From positions 55,239,949 through 55,303,948 of the forward strand of contig CP136065.1 of assembly GCA_032622095.1 (NCBI GenBank): DNA of 64,000 bases, written 5' to 3'. Shown here piece after piece: positions 23,579 to 35,889 of the stretch. Position numbers and translations under genes: made by a program. Under the pieces are notes generated by a model, which was not told the DNA's origin, made no database searches, and saw only the letters and a list, made by a program, of their open reading frames with translations. The DNA comes from Siphonodentalium dalli (lineage: Eukaryota; Mollusca; Scaphopoda; Gadilida; Siphonodentaliidae). The first letter of the stretch is position 1. The number at the start of each line of letters is the position of its first letter.

Positions 23579-26506
23579 ATGGAATGACTGTACGGTCATG
23601 ATTGAATATGAATACCTGGATTAAGCTGGGTGGACATTATCGAGCGTGTGGGTACATAGGGAGTGTCCTTGTGGTAACGGTGGGATGTATATTTATATAT
23701 CTCGTGGATGTATTATCATTGGTGGGTGTATAGGGCTTAGTTGTATTATCATGGATGGCGTGTATGCTTATACAGTGAATTGCTGAATTGTCATGTGTGA
23801 GGTGTATATGCAAGTATGGATTGTTTGAGTGGTCGTATATTTTTTGTATATCTGGAAGGGCTGAATGGCCATTACTGAGATTTACATGTATACCTGGAGT
23901 GAATCTATGGTCTAGGGTGGGCTGCATATGTATATCGAGTGGTTATATGACTATGTGTGTCGAATAGGTATACAGGTAGTGGCAGTATGGTTAATGGTGA
24001 TATGAGTACATGTAGGTATACAAGTAGTGACAGTCTGATCATAAATGTAATGAACAGCTATACAGGGGGTGACAGGCGTATGAGTATACATGTACATGGT
24101 GTTCTTGTTTGGTGACTCGTCTCGGTATCGTCATGTGTATGTTATACCAGTACACACACGTGTTGCTTTATTGTCATGGGCGAGGGATATGTGTATATAG
24201 CGAGTGGCTATATGGCCATGGATGAGGTGCATATGCATACATGGAGTGACTGTACTGACATGGCTGTGTGTATTAGTATATCTTGAGTGGCTATTCGGCT
24301 ATGGTGTGACAAATACGGATACAGGGATTGACATGGCCAATGTTGAGGTGAATATATATACAAGGATTGACCATGATCGTGTATGAATGTTTTGAATAGG
24401 TACACACGGGGTGACTATATGGCCACAGGTCAGGTGAAGGAATATACCAGGTAACATTGGTGAGGGTATGTGTATGAAGCGAGTGGCTATATGGCCATTG
24501 GTGATGTGCATATGTATACCGGAGTGACTTTATGGTCATTGTTGTGGTGTTGATGTATATATTGATTGACTATTTGACCATGCGTTTGGAGAATAGGTAT
24601 ACAGGGGATGACCTTGTGTCCAATGGTGAGATGAATGGGTATACAATTAGTGACGATATGGTTATGGGTCATGTTTTGGAGTATACCCGGTGTGCCTGCA
24701 CTGTGACGCATGGCTGTATGGTCATCCGTGGTCATGGGTCAGGTGTACATGTATTCAGTGGGTCACTATATTGTAATGGCTGTGGTGTTTATGTATATAT
24801 GTAATGACTGTGTGATAATGGGTGGCTATCGCTTTCCACGATATGACATGACCTCTCTATTGATTAGCATATCATTGAGTTATTGTGGAAAGCGATAGCC
24901 ACCCAAGGTACACATGTACAACCCACCCATTACTCCAGTCACTCCATATGTACATAAACACCACCACACAAATGACAACATAGTCACCCACTTTATACAC
25001 GTACATGTACTAGTACACCTGATCATACAGCCATACTTGGTTATACCCGTACATACCACAAATGACGATACAGCCACGAGTCACCATGCTTGAACACCAG
25101 GTATTCACCTACACCGACACATATAGTCACTGTATGTATACATATTCACTACATTCACGATCATACAGTCACTCATTGTATACATATTCACCTCACCATG
25201 GACCATACAGCCACTACGTGTATACCTATTCGCCATACCCATGACCATAGAGTCAATCCAGGTATACATATGCACACCACCAATGGCGTGCCCTTCCAGA
25301 TATACCAATATCCGCACATACGACCACTCATAAGTTCCATACTTGCCATACTCATACACGCCATCCATGATAATAAATCTACTCCCCATACACCACCAAT
25401 GATAACACATCCACAACATATATAAATATACGTCCCACCGTTACCAACAGGGCACTCCATATATAACCACACATCATTCATGACCATACAATAACTCCCT
25501 GTATTATCTACTACCTATTATCCTCATCTATTATCATAGAGTAACTCCCTGGCTGCCATCTTGGCTTCCACCCTGCATCCAGTTGATAAATTTTTATCAT
25601 AATGGGTCAGAATACCCACATATCATGGTTCATCTCAGTTCCGTCTCAAAGTTCTGCCCATTTCCTTTCAATAATATGGCCAGAATCACAAAAGAGGTTC
25701 TCCGCAAAATTCCATACTGCAACTTTAAAATGAATTTGTCATGCCCCATACGGAACTGGGACAAACATAATAGAACGTAGTTGTCAGTTAATTACATTGT
25801 AACTAACACGTCAAAATTTGCCACCTTTTTCGGATAACGCAGAGAATAATGTTCGGGATACGTTAACTTTTAACTTTTAACAAATTTGGTTGCCATTTTG
25901 GAAGCCATCTTGAGCAATTTAGTCTATAAACACCGTAGTGTGACACATTTAAGATAGACCAAAACAATAAACACCTTTCAATCCAAAGATAGTTACATGT
26001 TACTTGAACAAATGGTCCAACCCTGAAAAGTGAATTTTTGCCGATATTTATGTCAAGTTTGTGAGAGAAAAATCCAATATTTCTGGTGATGTCAGTGGTG
26101 ATAATAGTAAAAATGATCCATGGTGCATCAGACATGTTAGTATGCGATGTATAGAAAACAGATTAGCCAATTGTGTACATCAACCACAACTTGTACGCGA
26201 TTGCAGGACACCCTGGGGCAATATTTACCATTTTCCATATTTTGGCGGCCATTTTCGCAGCCATTTTGAGCCAAGGTAAGATTTATGGTTCCAGAGATTT
26301 GGAATATTCATAGGTAATGATATGCCTCACTTACATTACAATGTTCCTTTTCATTTCTTGTTGAAATATGACTAGAATCCCAATTGTGATTCTTTGTAAA
26401 ATTTTGTACTGCGTTCTGTAAAATCGAATTTTTGAGGGATCGGAAGGGGTTAGGACCCCAATAATTGCATATTTCATTGCTCCAATGATCATTTAATATA
26501 CAAAAC
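23579..26506. repeat. 2928-bp tandem duplication, copy 2
   Basis: Near-identical to 20651-23578. Unlike copy 1 it continues without a break into the outer half of the right arm (CAAAACACAAAATAAAG at ~26506). Recent duplication or an assembly duplication are both possible. Confidence 0.93.
24820..24904. repeat. Central palindrome of foldback, copy 2
   Basis: Same 19-bp arms and 47-base loop as 21892-21976, at offset 2928. Confidence 0.92.
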
Positions 26507-27408
26507 ACAAAATAAAGTTGCATTACTCAACCAGTTCCAAACAGCATGAATTGATCTAGAAGATATTTGTGAAAAAATGTCATATTTTCAACTTCCGGTG
26601 GCCATTTTGGCGGCCATCTTGGATGGTGATTTTCAATTTTGGCCCAAAAAAGTGTCATTATGTCTTAGCTTCACGAAAATATATACATTTATATACATTT
26701 TACAAGATTTTCCCGCTATAATTTTCATAAAACTGGCTCACTTATAGTTCTAGAAAATGGATCGGGTTGTGGGGGGGGGGGGGGGGTACAAGTCTCGTTA
26801 TTATCAGAAAACGACATGAATATATATTTCGTAAGTTGATCGTATCGATTTAGGGATGTATTGGTTGTAATAATGCAACGTTCCAGGGGTGTGCGTACAT
26901 ACACACACGTTGGACGAATGCAATCATGTAAATAAAAGTGATTTTTTACGTTTTGATGGGTGACCCGATGACCCCCTTCTTGACTTAAAACCCCAGGAAA
27001 AGTTGCTTCTTAAGTTGTGTTTTTATAATTAGTATATATCAAAGTACTTTGAAACCAAAAATTATGGATGTACGCGAAAGTGTAAAAAAAAGTGAAAAAT
27101 CACGTTTTGGGGTTCAGCATGGGACCCCCTTTCTTATCTGAAAACCCCAGGAAAAACCCTTTCTTAAGTTGTGTTTTCTTAATCAGTACACTTAGGAGTA
27201 TCATCAAACCAAAATTCATCGATGTACGCAGAAGTGTAAATAGAAGTGATTTTTGGCACCTTTTGGGGTTCAGCGGCCCCTAAACCCCAGGAATGCGCAA
27301 CTTAAGAAATCGGGTTTTCAGAATGTTCCATTATTGGTACCAACTTTAGGGGGTCAAACCTTTTGTACGCAAAAGTGTAAATAGAACATATGCGGGCTCC
27401 CTAACTAA
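25548..27408 (-). repeat. Foldback right arm
   Basis: Inverse of 18367-20240. The C run appears here as a 16-G run (26771-26786). Several point differences from the left arm show the arms are no longer perfectly homogenised. Confidence 0.92.
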
Positions 27409-29735
27409 TATATATTGGCTAAATATTCTTAGTTTAAACGAAATTTTGCTGCGCAATATATCAGCTACATGTGCCAGGCACAGAGCGAGATTTTGAGTTG
27501 TTTATGTCAGTCGATGAGTCTGTTCTAAAACCCTTGTCAGATGTCAGTATTGGTAGGATCCTGAAAAGTCTTGTGCTACTAACTGCATTTTCTTGTATAT
27601 CAGAAGAAACTATATTTGACTGCACACTGTGACCATTATTTTTGAACAGGCCTTCCATATCTCTTGACAAATTGTAACTTTTTGTGGAAACTGTATTGAA
27701 TGGAACAGACTAAATTTTGTTATTATATATATGCAATCCTCTGACGGTTCGAGGTCTCTCAGTTTGCACGAATATATGTATCTCTTCAATAGAATGATAA
27801 ATATACGTTTAATGCTTCTTCTATAGTTATCTCTTTTTGCTAGCTCATTGTGTGAATGCCTTGATTGTCATTCCCATATAAATATGACTGTTAAGAAGAT
27901 ATGATTGTTCAAGTGACTTATGTGGGTCACCATATGTCGGGATTGTGAAATGTGAACGCCCAACTACTTAACATGATATGGAGATGGCCTGGTGACTGTA
28001 TATAAACGACACCAAATGTGATTTAATTCATGGTATATCATTAGAGAAAAACGTGTATGAATTTGGTGGAATTTGGTTTATTAAATCAATTGTTGATGCA
28101 ACGCTGACTCGAACAACGCCATATTGCGAAGGTGATTATGTATTCGTTTGATGGAAATCAGCGACAAAACTATTTCACCATATTTTTAAATTTCCCCTCC
28201 CACCAACAGCGTCATTTTAGAACAATTTAACCCGCACCATTATCTTCCTTGTAAAAAGTTACCCCTCTTAGAACGCCTTGGTGCCATTTCGATTGTACCG
28301 CGTGAAGTTATATATAGAACGCACACAGACAGACAAAAAGACAGACAGACAGCACGATTTTATTTCTTGTATCATTTGAGAAGAACGTGTCTGAATTTGA
28401 TGGTAATTGGTACTAAAAATATTTTGTATCAGTTTTGGTGACCCTCCCGTCCCTATTTCGGACTCAAGCTGCACACACTCAGACTCATTAGAGATTAGAG
28501 ATGCATATATATGAAATTGTGAAAATTGGCGAGTATACAAATTCGTATCAAATTTAAGGTCCCCATATCTCTCACCCATAGGGCACCAATTTGGTGTATC
28601 TAAACCACACGATAAGATTCCTCGTATCACGGAGAAGAATATGTATCAATCTGGTGGAAATCGGCACTAAACATATAGATATAATTTTTTGTGTCCCTCT
28701 CATCTCTATACACAACTGACTCGAATGGCTCCACTTGTGACATCCTTAAACCACACGATTACACTCCTGATATCATGGAGATGATTGTTTATAAGTTTGG
28801 TGATAATCGACGACTAAACAATTTTTTTATCAAATTTGGTGCCAATCCATTCCCTCGGCACCATCTCTCACCCAAACAGCACCACTATGGCGTCTTTAAA
28901 TCGCGATTAGATTCCTCGTATCATGGATAAGAACGTGTATCAATTTGGTGTAAATTGGCGCTAAAAAAAATTGTGCATCAATGTTGGTGCCCCTGTCCCT
29001 TTCAATGCAACCCTGACTCGAATGAGGCCACATTTGACAGATAAAAGCCACACCATTAGACTCCTCATACCATGGGGATGATTTTGTATAAGTGTGGTGG
29101 CAATCGGCGACTTATTATCAAATTTAGTGCCCACCCCCTCCCAATCTCTCATCCAAAAACAACAATTTGGCGTTGTTAAATCGCACAATTAGATTCCTTG
29201 TATCATGAAGAAGAATATATATCAATTTGGTGGAAATCGGCGCTAAAATTAGTTTTATCAATTTTGGTGCCCCTCTCCCCTTCCGTTCATCCCTGACCCA
29301 AACGACGCCACTTTTGACATATTTAAACAACACCGTTGGATTCTTCATATCATGGGGATGATTATATGTAAGTTTCGTGGCAATCGGCGACAGAAAAAAA
29401 ATCCGCCCCCCCCCCTTCCGTGCACTCCTGACGCGAACGGCGCGACTTTTGCCATATTTAAACCACGCCATTAGATTCCTCATATTATGGGAATGATTAT
29501 ATATAAGTTTGGTGGCAATCGGCGACAATTTTTTTTTCGGCCCCTCCCCCTTTTCTACCCCTTTACAACAACGGCGTCACTTTAGAAAATTCTAACCCCG
29601 ACCATTATCTTTCTCGTAAAAAGCTACTCCTAGTAGACCCCTTTGGCATCATCTAGATGGTCCCCTGTGAATTTCTATAGAACACAGAAAGACAGACAGA
29701 CAGACATTTGCAAATATAGATATAGATAGACACCG
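27409..29735 (-). mobile_element. Helitron-like element, 5' part (right of nested insertion) with ~150-bp core repeats and (CAGA)n tail
   Basis: 27409-27680 aligns with 5410-5650. From about 27980 the ~150-bp core units follow (GATTCCTCGTATCATGG, GGTGGAAATCGGCG, ACCCTGACTCGAA), about ten of them. An internal CAGA tail lies at 28320-28350. The terminal ACAGACAGACAGACATTTGC is followed by AAATATAGATATAGATAG. On the minus strand the element thus begins TCTATATCTATATTTGC, with the TC start expected of Helitrons. Combined with 17919-18366 the original length is about 2.8 kb. Confidence 0.75.
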
Positions 29736-29739
29736 GTGA

Positions 29740-30535
29740 CTAAACGATATCACCCGATTTTACAGCTAAACTCGGTTTAGGGGGGGCTAGACATGAGACG
29801 ACGAATCCATTTTTTCTGGACCGCTGTTTACATGAGTGTAGCTGTACTTAATAATAATTGGCGGCGTGTCTATGTGGCGAGTGTGGTTGCTTGGTATTAT
29901 ACTTTCTCACACGAGGGTTGTTATAAGCATGCGCTTGTTCTCATTATTTGGTTTGTGGCTCACCTGGTAACTGGGTAGTTTGATTGCATGCTCATCTCAC
30001 CGAATCAGCTAGCCACTAAACGACCACAAACGTACCCCTTAGACTCGGTTTGGCTGGATCGTCAATGTAGGTTTAAACACTGAGGTTTAAACTGGAGAAA
30101 AAGAATCCAGAAATAACAGCGGCTTTCAGGTGGCGACTTGAATCTTGAACTTCGCAAGTTGATATCGTTCTTGTGAAATCGGTGTTCACAGTAACATTTG
30201 AATACGATTTACTACATTGATTGATACATGTCCGTATATTTTTTTTCAGGAGATGGAGGTCTATGTTCATTGCTTTTTTGCAATATGCGAGTTTGGCATA
30301 GTGTTGTGTGATAAATTTAACGCGCTATGATATCTACAAATTTATATACAAACTAGCTGAAACAGACTCCCGAACCCTGTATTAAAGGCACGGTGGCGTT
30401 CGTTGCAGAAATATTTATATTTGTTCAAATCGCCATCAACAGAAGGAATATTAAAATATATATTGTTTTGTTCATATGCCAAACATAATCATCTATTGGT
30501 CCACATTTTCCTACTTCGGGTTAAACTGTTAGACC
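29740..30535. other. No recognisable feature
   Basis: Unique sequence. CTAAACTCGGTTTAG at ~29766 is a perfect 15-base palindrome, and a related TAGACTCGGTTTGG lies near 30038. No supported gene. Confidence 0.4.
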
Positions 30536-30539
30536 AAAA

Positions 30540-30640
30540 TGCAGGCCTGGAAATCTCAAGGCGGGCTGGCGGGCTGCCCGCCTACAGCCCGCCTAGAATT
30601 TTCCAAGGCGGGCTTTTTATAGCCCGCCTCGTCTACGATA
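30540..30640. repeat. GC-rich GCCCGCC hairpin cluster, possible hAT-type end
   Basis: CAGGCCTGGAAATCTC begins a stretch with five inverted or direct copies of GGCGGGCT/AGCCCGCC. The CAGGCCTGGAAA start looks like a hAT terminus, but no partner end was found, so the class is tentative. Confidence 0.4.
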
Positions 30641-30649
30641 GGACATTTA

Positions 30650-32880
30650 TTATTTAGTTATTTTATTGTGTTTAATGAGTAAAATACTGCATCTAAATCG
30701 AAATTATATTGTACAGTGTGGGGACTGTGCGCATGCGTGACCTGACGGTAATGTCAAATGGGAATTATAGCGGAATCAGTAAATTGATTAATCACACGCA
30801 AATGATATAAACGCTCTTTATTATTTCCATATCAGGAAAACAGTAACAAATAACGCTCTTTATGTATACTATATCCGGATCTAAACAAAAGCCAGGTTAT
30901 GTAACGTTTTTTGCTTTTGTTTGCATAACAAAGGAAAAACATTTGACAATAACATACTGTTTATGCCATATTTCTGATTGGTATAAGAACAAGTTCTGTC
31001 TATATTTTACTATTATTTCTGTTTATAGCGGTTTTTGACGGAGGTGAATATTTCAACAGCATACCCACCGCCAACAACGCCCGTATTTTTAAGCGTCGAC
31101 GTTTCCTGTGTCCCTGTGTACGCGAACGCACAGTTTGATCTTAGACAAAGCCTTTGTTCGGCAGCGGCCCCTGTTGCATTTCGCGCATATTTTGATCGTT
31201 TAAACATTTTGATTAAAAAAAAAAAAAAAAAAAAATTTAAAATTATTTTATCTTTTTTATAATGACCTCCTTTCTCAATTTTACAAATTTGGTTTTTAAT
31301 GATTTTTTTGTAAATCAGAATTTTCAAAAACTAGCGCCGTTATAACATCTGCCTGGGTATCCCGTGTCACCACACCAAACTTGGTTCAATTTTGGGAAGT
31401 CTGGGAGAAAAAATAAGTATATATATTTAGCACAACACCATACTACATGTAATATAGGACACGGCTCTCGATCAATCAGAAGGAGCCATTTTTGGGTGAG
31501 TTAAAATATTTCACAAAATTAGGTTTCTGTTGTTTTTTTTTGAGTGATTTTCGTAGGGACTCAGTATGTCTACAGTTTGATTTAAGTTAGTTTTCAGAAA
31601 TATTTTCGTACTGTTCAAAAATGATGTTCAGTTTACTGTACATTCAAATCAGTGGGCACACGTCTTTAATATTTTCAGCTGCGATGAACTGTAATGTGTA
31701 ACGTAATGTCGTAATTTGTCACCTCAGTGCCATCTTAACCCCCTCTATACTAAATACTCATCGACGAGTAATTCCCATGGGAAATGTTCAGATAATAAGT
31801 TGAACAGGCGAGCATCGTTATTAGCTGAACATTTCCCTTCAATGAATATGAATCATTCAGTTTCTATATATTATGTTTCTCTGCCTGTCGTCAGCTTTTA
31901 TTACATCAACACCCTCCAAATGAATAATAGACAATTCTAATGTAAATTTGTTGTAACTGAATAGGAGAATCCATTAGTATAGAATGGGTTAAGCCATCTC
32001 CATGCCACCTTAATTGTTTCTGACATTGGTAGAATATATCCCATACAGATCAAATGCTGATTTCTGGACATTACAGAGCGGATTACCCACTTCCTAGATA
32101 AATGCCATGAATATCTACTCTGGCTACGCCCGGAAATATCATATTCCACAATTTCCAAATCTGGGAACGTTTTGTAGTTCTGACTACAAACATTATAGCA
32201 TGGAAAAAGCAACGTTTGTTAATATATTTACAAGCTATTACATGTTTCTTAGTAATATATTGCACTGTCGCTGAAGGTTACAGCTCGATGTACATTATAT
32301 TTAGGGATGTTGTGGGTCAATTTCAATTTACATCACTTACGATTATGAAGTTTTCCTGACTACCATGAATCATGATTTTAACTAAGAAATATAAATTATT
32401 AATTTAGTTATGTGGCTCCCTGTCAAAACATAATTATGTTACTATGATGGAATATGATGTATACGGGCGTAGCCAAGAAATTCCTGGAATGAAATATCAC
32501 CTTTCATGTTACCCATTGAAAAATAAATTGCAAAATTGTATAGATACAGTATCATATACATGTACTACAAACCTAGAGTGTTAGATCTAACCTATATGCC
32601 AGTGCATTCCATGACGTTTTCCGTCACCTCCTTGGCGTTCTCATTCCACAACGTTGGGTTAGATGGAGATACGAGTTGACATATATTTAGGGGAGCACTA
32701 TATCATAAATATTTATTAATGTATAAACTTTAGCAAAACATATGTGACATATATAGTACATGTAACACTGTTTGTTGTCACGTATACTGGTGGGTAGCTG
32801 TTTATGACAAAGGAACGTATACTCAACATACGTGTATACTGGAGTGGCACAATTGTCCGTGGATTAAAGATGACCCATCT
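30650..32880. other. No recognisable gene; 21-A run
   Basis: A degenerate AACGCTCTT-TTCCATATCAGGAA motif near 30810 also occurs near 14868, so a dispersed repeat is present. An A run at 31216-31236 follows a frame of no known family (31035-31262). No poly(A) signal or target duplication makes it a clear retrocopy. Confidence 0.4.
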
Positions 32881-32884
32881 TTAA

Positions 32885-33461
32885 AGGGGTACCGTACGCC
32901 ATTTTCATTAAATTTCCGGTGACAACAACGATCTAATATCGATAATATATAGAAACATAAGTAATTTGAGTCGAAGATGTATTCTGTAAACGCTCAGGTT
33001 AATAGGCTATCTTAAAATGTAATAATTTAAAAGTTAATAATTTGATATAAATTGAATTTATGACTGGAGCCATAAAATGGCGTCAATTAAATTACGAATT
33101 ACCGTAATCAAAAACAGTAATTGAGGGATACTGGATTGTTAAACCGATCGCACACACGATCGCTTAAAATATTATGATACGGGGAGAACACTCAAGCCAC
33201 TCACTGACTAGCGACGATACAATAACTTAAATGATTATATGGGACTAGTATGCATATAATATAACTTTTATTTGATTCATTTGGTTGAAAACTTGAAAAT
33301 TACTCGACAACGACAATTTGTATTTTTGCATTCCGGTAAATTTGTCATCCGTAACATGACTTCGTACTCAACAGACTTTCAAATAATGGAAAAATTGTTA
33401 CCTTATTCTCCGACTCGGAGACTATATAAACCAACAACAACATTTGGCGTACAGTACCCCT
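32885..33461. mobile_element. 577-bp TTAA-flanked inverted-repeat element
   Basis: Ends AGGGGTACCGTACGCCA and TGGCGTACAGTACCCCT are inverted repeats with one mismatch, flanked by TTAA at 32881-32884 and 33462-33465. The TTAA target fits piggyBac or Kolobok superfamilies; the AGGG start differs from the CCCT start of the MITEs at 12.9 and 40.8 kb. Non-coding: a 105-codon frame (33272-33589) runs out through the right terminus and is a chance frame. Confidence 0.82.
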
Positions 33462-33469
33462 TTAATGAC

Positions 33470-34280
33470 ATCGTCACATTACTTGTTGCACGTTTTATAT
33501 TCTATACGAGAATATACTCATGCTCCAACAAAATTTTAAACCGAAAAATTACTCTTTTGAAATGCCGAACAATGTCATTTTTGTATTGATAAATTAACAA
33601 AATATATACTCTCCCTCTATAGGACTTCAACTAGATGCATACAGCATTCAATATCAGACAAAATATAGTCTTTCGTGTAGCAATACTCTTTCCAAACATG
33701 TTATTTTCTGCACAAGTATCTAAATAAAAAGTCAAATGGGTATCGTAAATATTAGCCTGGAACTCGGACTACATCTTTAATGCCCACACTAACATATTTG
33801 TCATCATAATTCTGTGACCACGAAAATACTTATACATGTACAAATAGCATAACAATAAAAATATGATATTGTAACGGAAACTGGGTTAGTCGGATTGATC
33901 TTGAATTGTTCCACTATGATTGGGAACATCATAGTTTTGTATTGATTATGGTTCTATAAAAAGTAACACAATTAAAGATCTATGTAGTATTTATATTGAA
34001 ATATTAAACAATAACAGATGAAGGACATCGGTTATTGTTTTATATTTCCTAAACTGTCTTGTTTCTCTATTTCCACTTTCTCATCTGTTGGCCCATTAAA
34101 TCACACCACTCATCTGTTATCTCTCATCCAAACAGGGGCCCCCTGTTTCTCGTTTCCTATCTAACCATCAGCACACTTATTCACCACTACCATTTGGTTG
34201 GGCCATGTGTCTCCTACCCAGTCTTATTAAATTCTCTGCTATATGTAGTGTACATAACCAGTGTTCTTGTCATGTTCCAA
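33470..34280. other. No recognisable feature
   Basis: AT-rich unique sequence without a supported gene. It precedes a hammerhead-like motif. Confidence 0.4.
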
Positions 34281-34288
34281 TATTTTGA

Positions 34289-34330
34289 CTGACGAAGGCT
34301 GTTCACATACAGTCGAAAGCTTGCATACCA
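34289..34330 (+). ncRNA. Hammerhead-ribozyme-like motif (retroelement type), tentative
   Basis: CTGACGA (34289-34295) is followed by a stem-loop (GGCTGT, loop TCACAT, ACAGTC) and then GAAA (34315-34318). This matches the conserved core order CUGANGA, stem II, GAAA. A very short GC-TT-GC stem III is possible, but the expected U-H cleavage position is off by one base and stem I is not convincing. Penelope-like elements and retrozymes carry such minimal hammerheads with GAAAC-GUU ends. This may be a decayed relic. Confidence 0.3.
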
Positions 34331-35315
34331 CTAATAAAACTAAATAGATCTTCAATGGTGTTAATTTTATCTCACCATAATTGATTGATTGTTTATTTGC
34401 AAAGCCAACATTTAAGTTGGAACATAGCCAAAACATATATATACATATATACACAGAAACAGTTTATACAAACAATTTATACGTTAACAATTATCATTAT
34501 CATATTTTCGTAACAAATCCACCATAATACAATAACTGTACACAGCACTTATACATAAGATTCATTAACAATTACCTTGCATAAGTATGCAATTCCCAAC
34601 TTATGGATGTGTCGCATTACACACACACACACACAATCATTGACGGACTTAACAATACAGCTATCAACACAGTCTTGCTTATCAGTTTTGTATTCACCCA
34701 CATAATCCATCGTTGGTCGAATGTCAAGCAACAGCTAACCGCTAATCATACAATGAATACATCCGTTTGTTGCTCACTCCCACCGTCCACATTTCTCAAT
34801 GGTTCAGTGTGATGTCGCCAACAGTCAGTCCAAGAACAATCCCAAATCGAGAGGAGCGCCAACTTGATATTCAACGCCCAGTGGCGTACTCAAATACTCC
34901 AGAAGCGCCGATATCGCTGACGTATATCATCCAAGATTTCAAATGGGTCGGAGATGCCCTGCGATACGTCTCTGATTTGTTGTGGAAAGTGATATCATTA
35001 ATGTTAACCTGTGAACGTGAAAAAATAAGTAACAAAACAGTCCAATATGCCACCGATCCTCCCGTCTGTTATATCTTCAAGCAGCATTATATCGTCAATA
35101 AAGGCATCCGCTATATCCGTACGGACAGACCATATACTGCTAATAGCGCCAACAATAACAAAAAGGACAATATTTCAGTGCCAGTTATATCGTCAAAAGT
35201 GACTCTTAAAAACTAACGGACATGTCTAGTCTGGGTATGCCCTACGTAGAAATACCACTGGACCATTTTAGATCACACCAATGTTTTATTAAAGCTGAAC
35301 TTATGTTGAAAATAT
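34331..35315. other. Unique sequence with a short (AC)n tract, no supported gene
   Basis: An AC microsatellite lies near 34618-34636. The longest frame (34767-35216, + strand, 149 codons) has no recognisable domain. The opposite strand also has open pieces, so coding is unproven. Confidence 0.4.
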
Positions 35316-35323
35316 GAACACCA

Positions 35324-35727
35324 GGGACATGACAATCTGCGGGATGGGATGGGATATGGGACAAAACGACAATCTGCGGGACAGAATTTCAAAATGCGTG
35401 TGACGGCCGATATCTCGATGAATACAAGGCGTAGGGGCTCATTTTGGTGTCTAACGAAAGGCCCACATTCGCTCTATCCACACATATTAACCCCGCCACT
35501 GACCGGACACCAGAAGTTGCATTATTTGATCGACAACTGACCTAACATGGGGTGGAATTTGGGATAGAATGACAATCTGCGGGACAGGATTTTCAAATTG
35601 CGTGGGACGGCCGATATCTCGAGGAGTACAGCGCGTAGAGGGCTCCGTCACACGCATTTTGAAATTCTGTCCCGCAGATTGTCGTTTTGTCCCATATCCC
35701 ATCCCATCCCGCAGATTGTCATGTCCC
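35324..35727. mobile_element. 404-bp MITE with perfect 83-bp inverted repeats and 8-bp target duplication
   Basis: 35324-35406 and 35645-35727 are exact reverse complements over 83 bases, beginning GGGACATGACAATCTGCGGG. GAACACCA flanks both sides (35316-35323 and 35728-35735), an 8-of-8 duplication. A third, diverged partial copy of the arm motif (ACAATCTGCGGGACAGGA) lies inside at ~35571. The 8-bp target size fits hAT or P-like transposons. The perfect arms imply recent insertion. Confidence 0.95.
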
Positions 35728-35889
35728 GAACACCAAACATCTTCGCGATCAGATAACTTGTGGCTGAGGCATCTGCTCGGACATAAATTATTCCATACGA
35801 ACAAAGAGGAATAACTCTATAGGTCAAAAAATGAGTGCAACATCATTGGATAATCTTTTGAAATCAATCCTGGCGGCCAACATCCTTAC

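Larger units (their letters stand above)
18367..27408. mobile_element. ~9.0-kb foldback (FB-like) element with ~1.87-kb inverted arms
   Basis: The left end TAGTTGGGGAGCCCGCATAT is mirrored by the right end ATATGCGGGCTCCCTAACTA. Complementarity then runs for about 1.87 kb on each side (18367-20240 and 25548-27408), and the interior is an inverted ~42-bp minisatellite. The flanks are the two halves of one Helitron-like element, and the intact paralogue at 5.0-5.65 kb shows the empty site (GCTATACTGACTAATTATT). Flanking TATA-rich bases suggest a 4-6 bp duplication but cannot be fixed exactly. Without the internal 2928-bp duplication it would be about 6.1 kb. No transposase frame is present. Long arms made of subrepeats match foldback elements described in flies and other animals. 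Confidence 0.88.

Noticed and set aside
20366-25487. Frames rich in His/Thr/Ile or Tyr/Met/Cys on both strands
   Set aside because: Low-complexity translations of the ~42-bp minisatellite, duplicated exactly with the 2928-bp repeat.
18989-26786. C run and G run as independent signals
   Set aside because: They are the same homopolymer in the two inverted foldback arms, differing only in length.
31035-31262. Frame ending in a lysine run
   Set aside because: The lysines come from the A run at 31216-31236. No homology recognised.
33272-33589. 105-codon frame
   Set aside because: Runs through the right terminal inverted repeat of the TTAA element and into flanking DNA, so it is a chance frame.
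34767-35216. 149-codon + strand frame
   Set aside because: No recognisable domain, open pieces also on the other strand, no promoter or splice evidence. Composition alone is not enough to call a gene.
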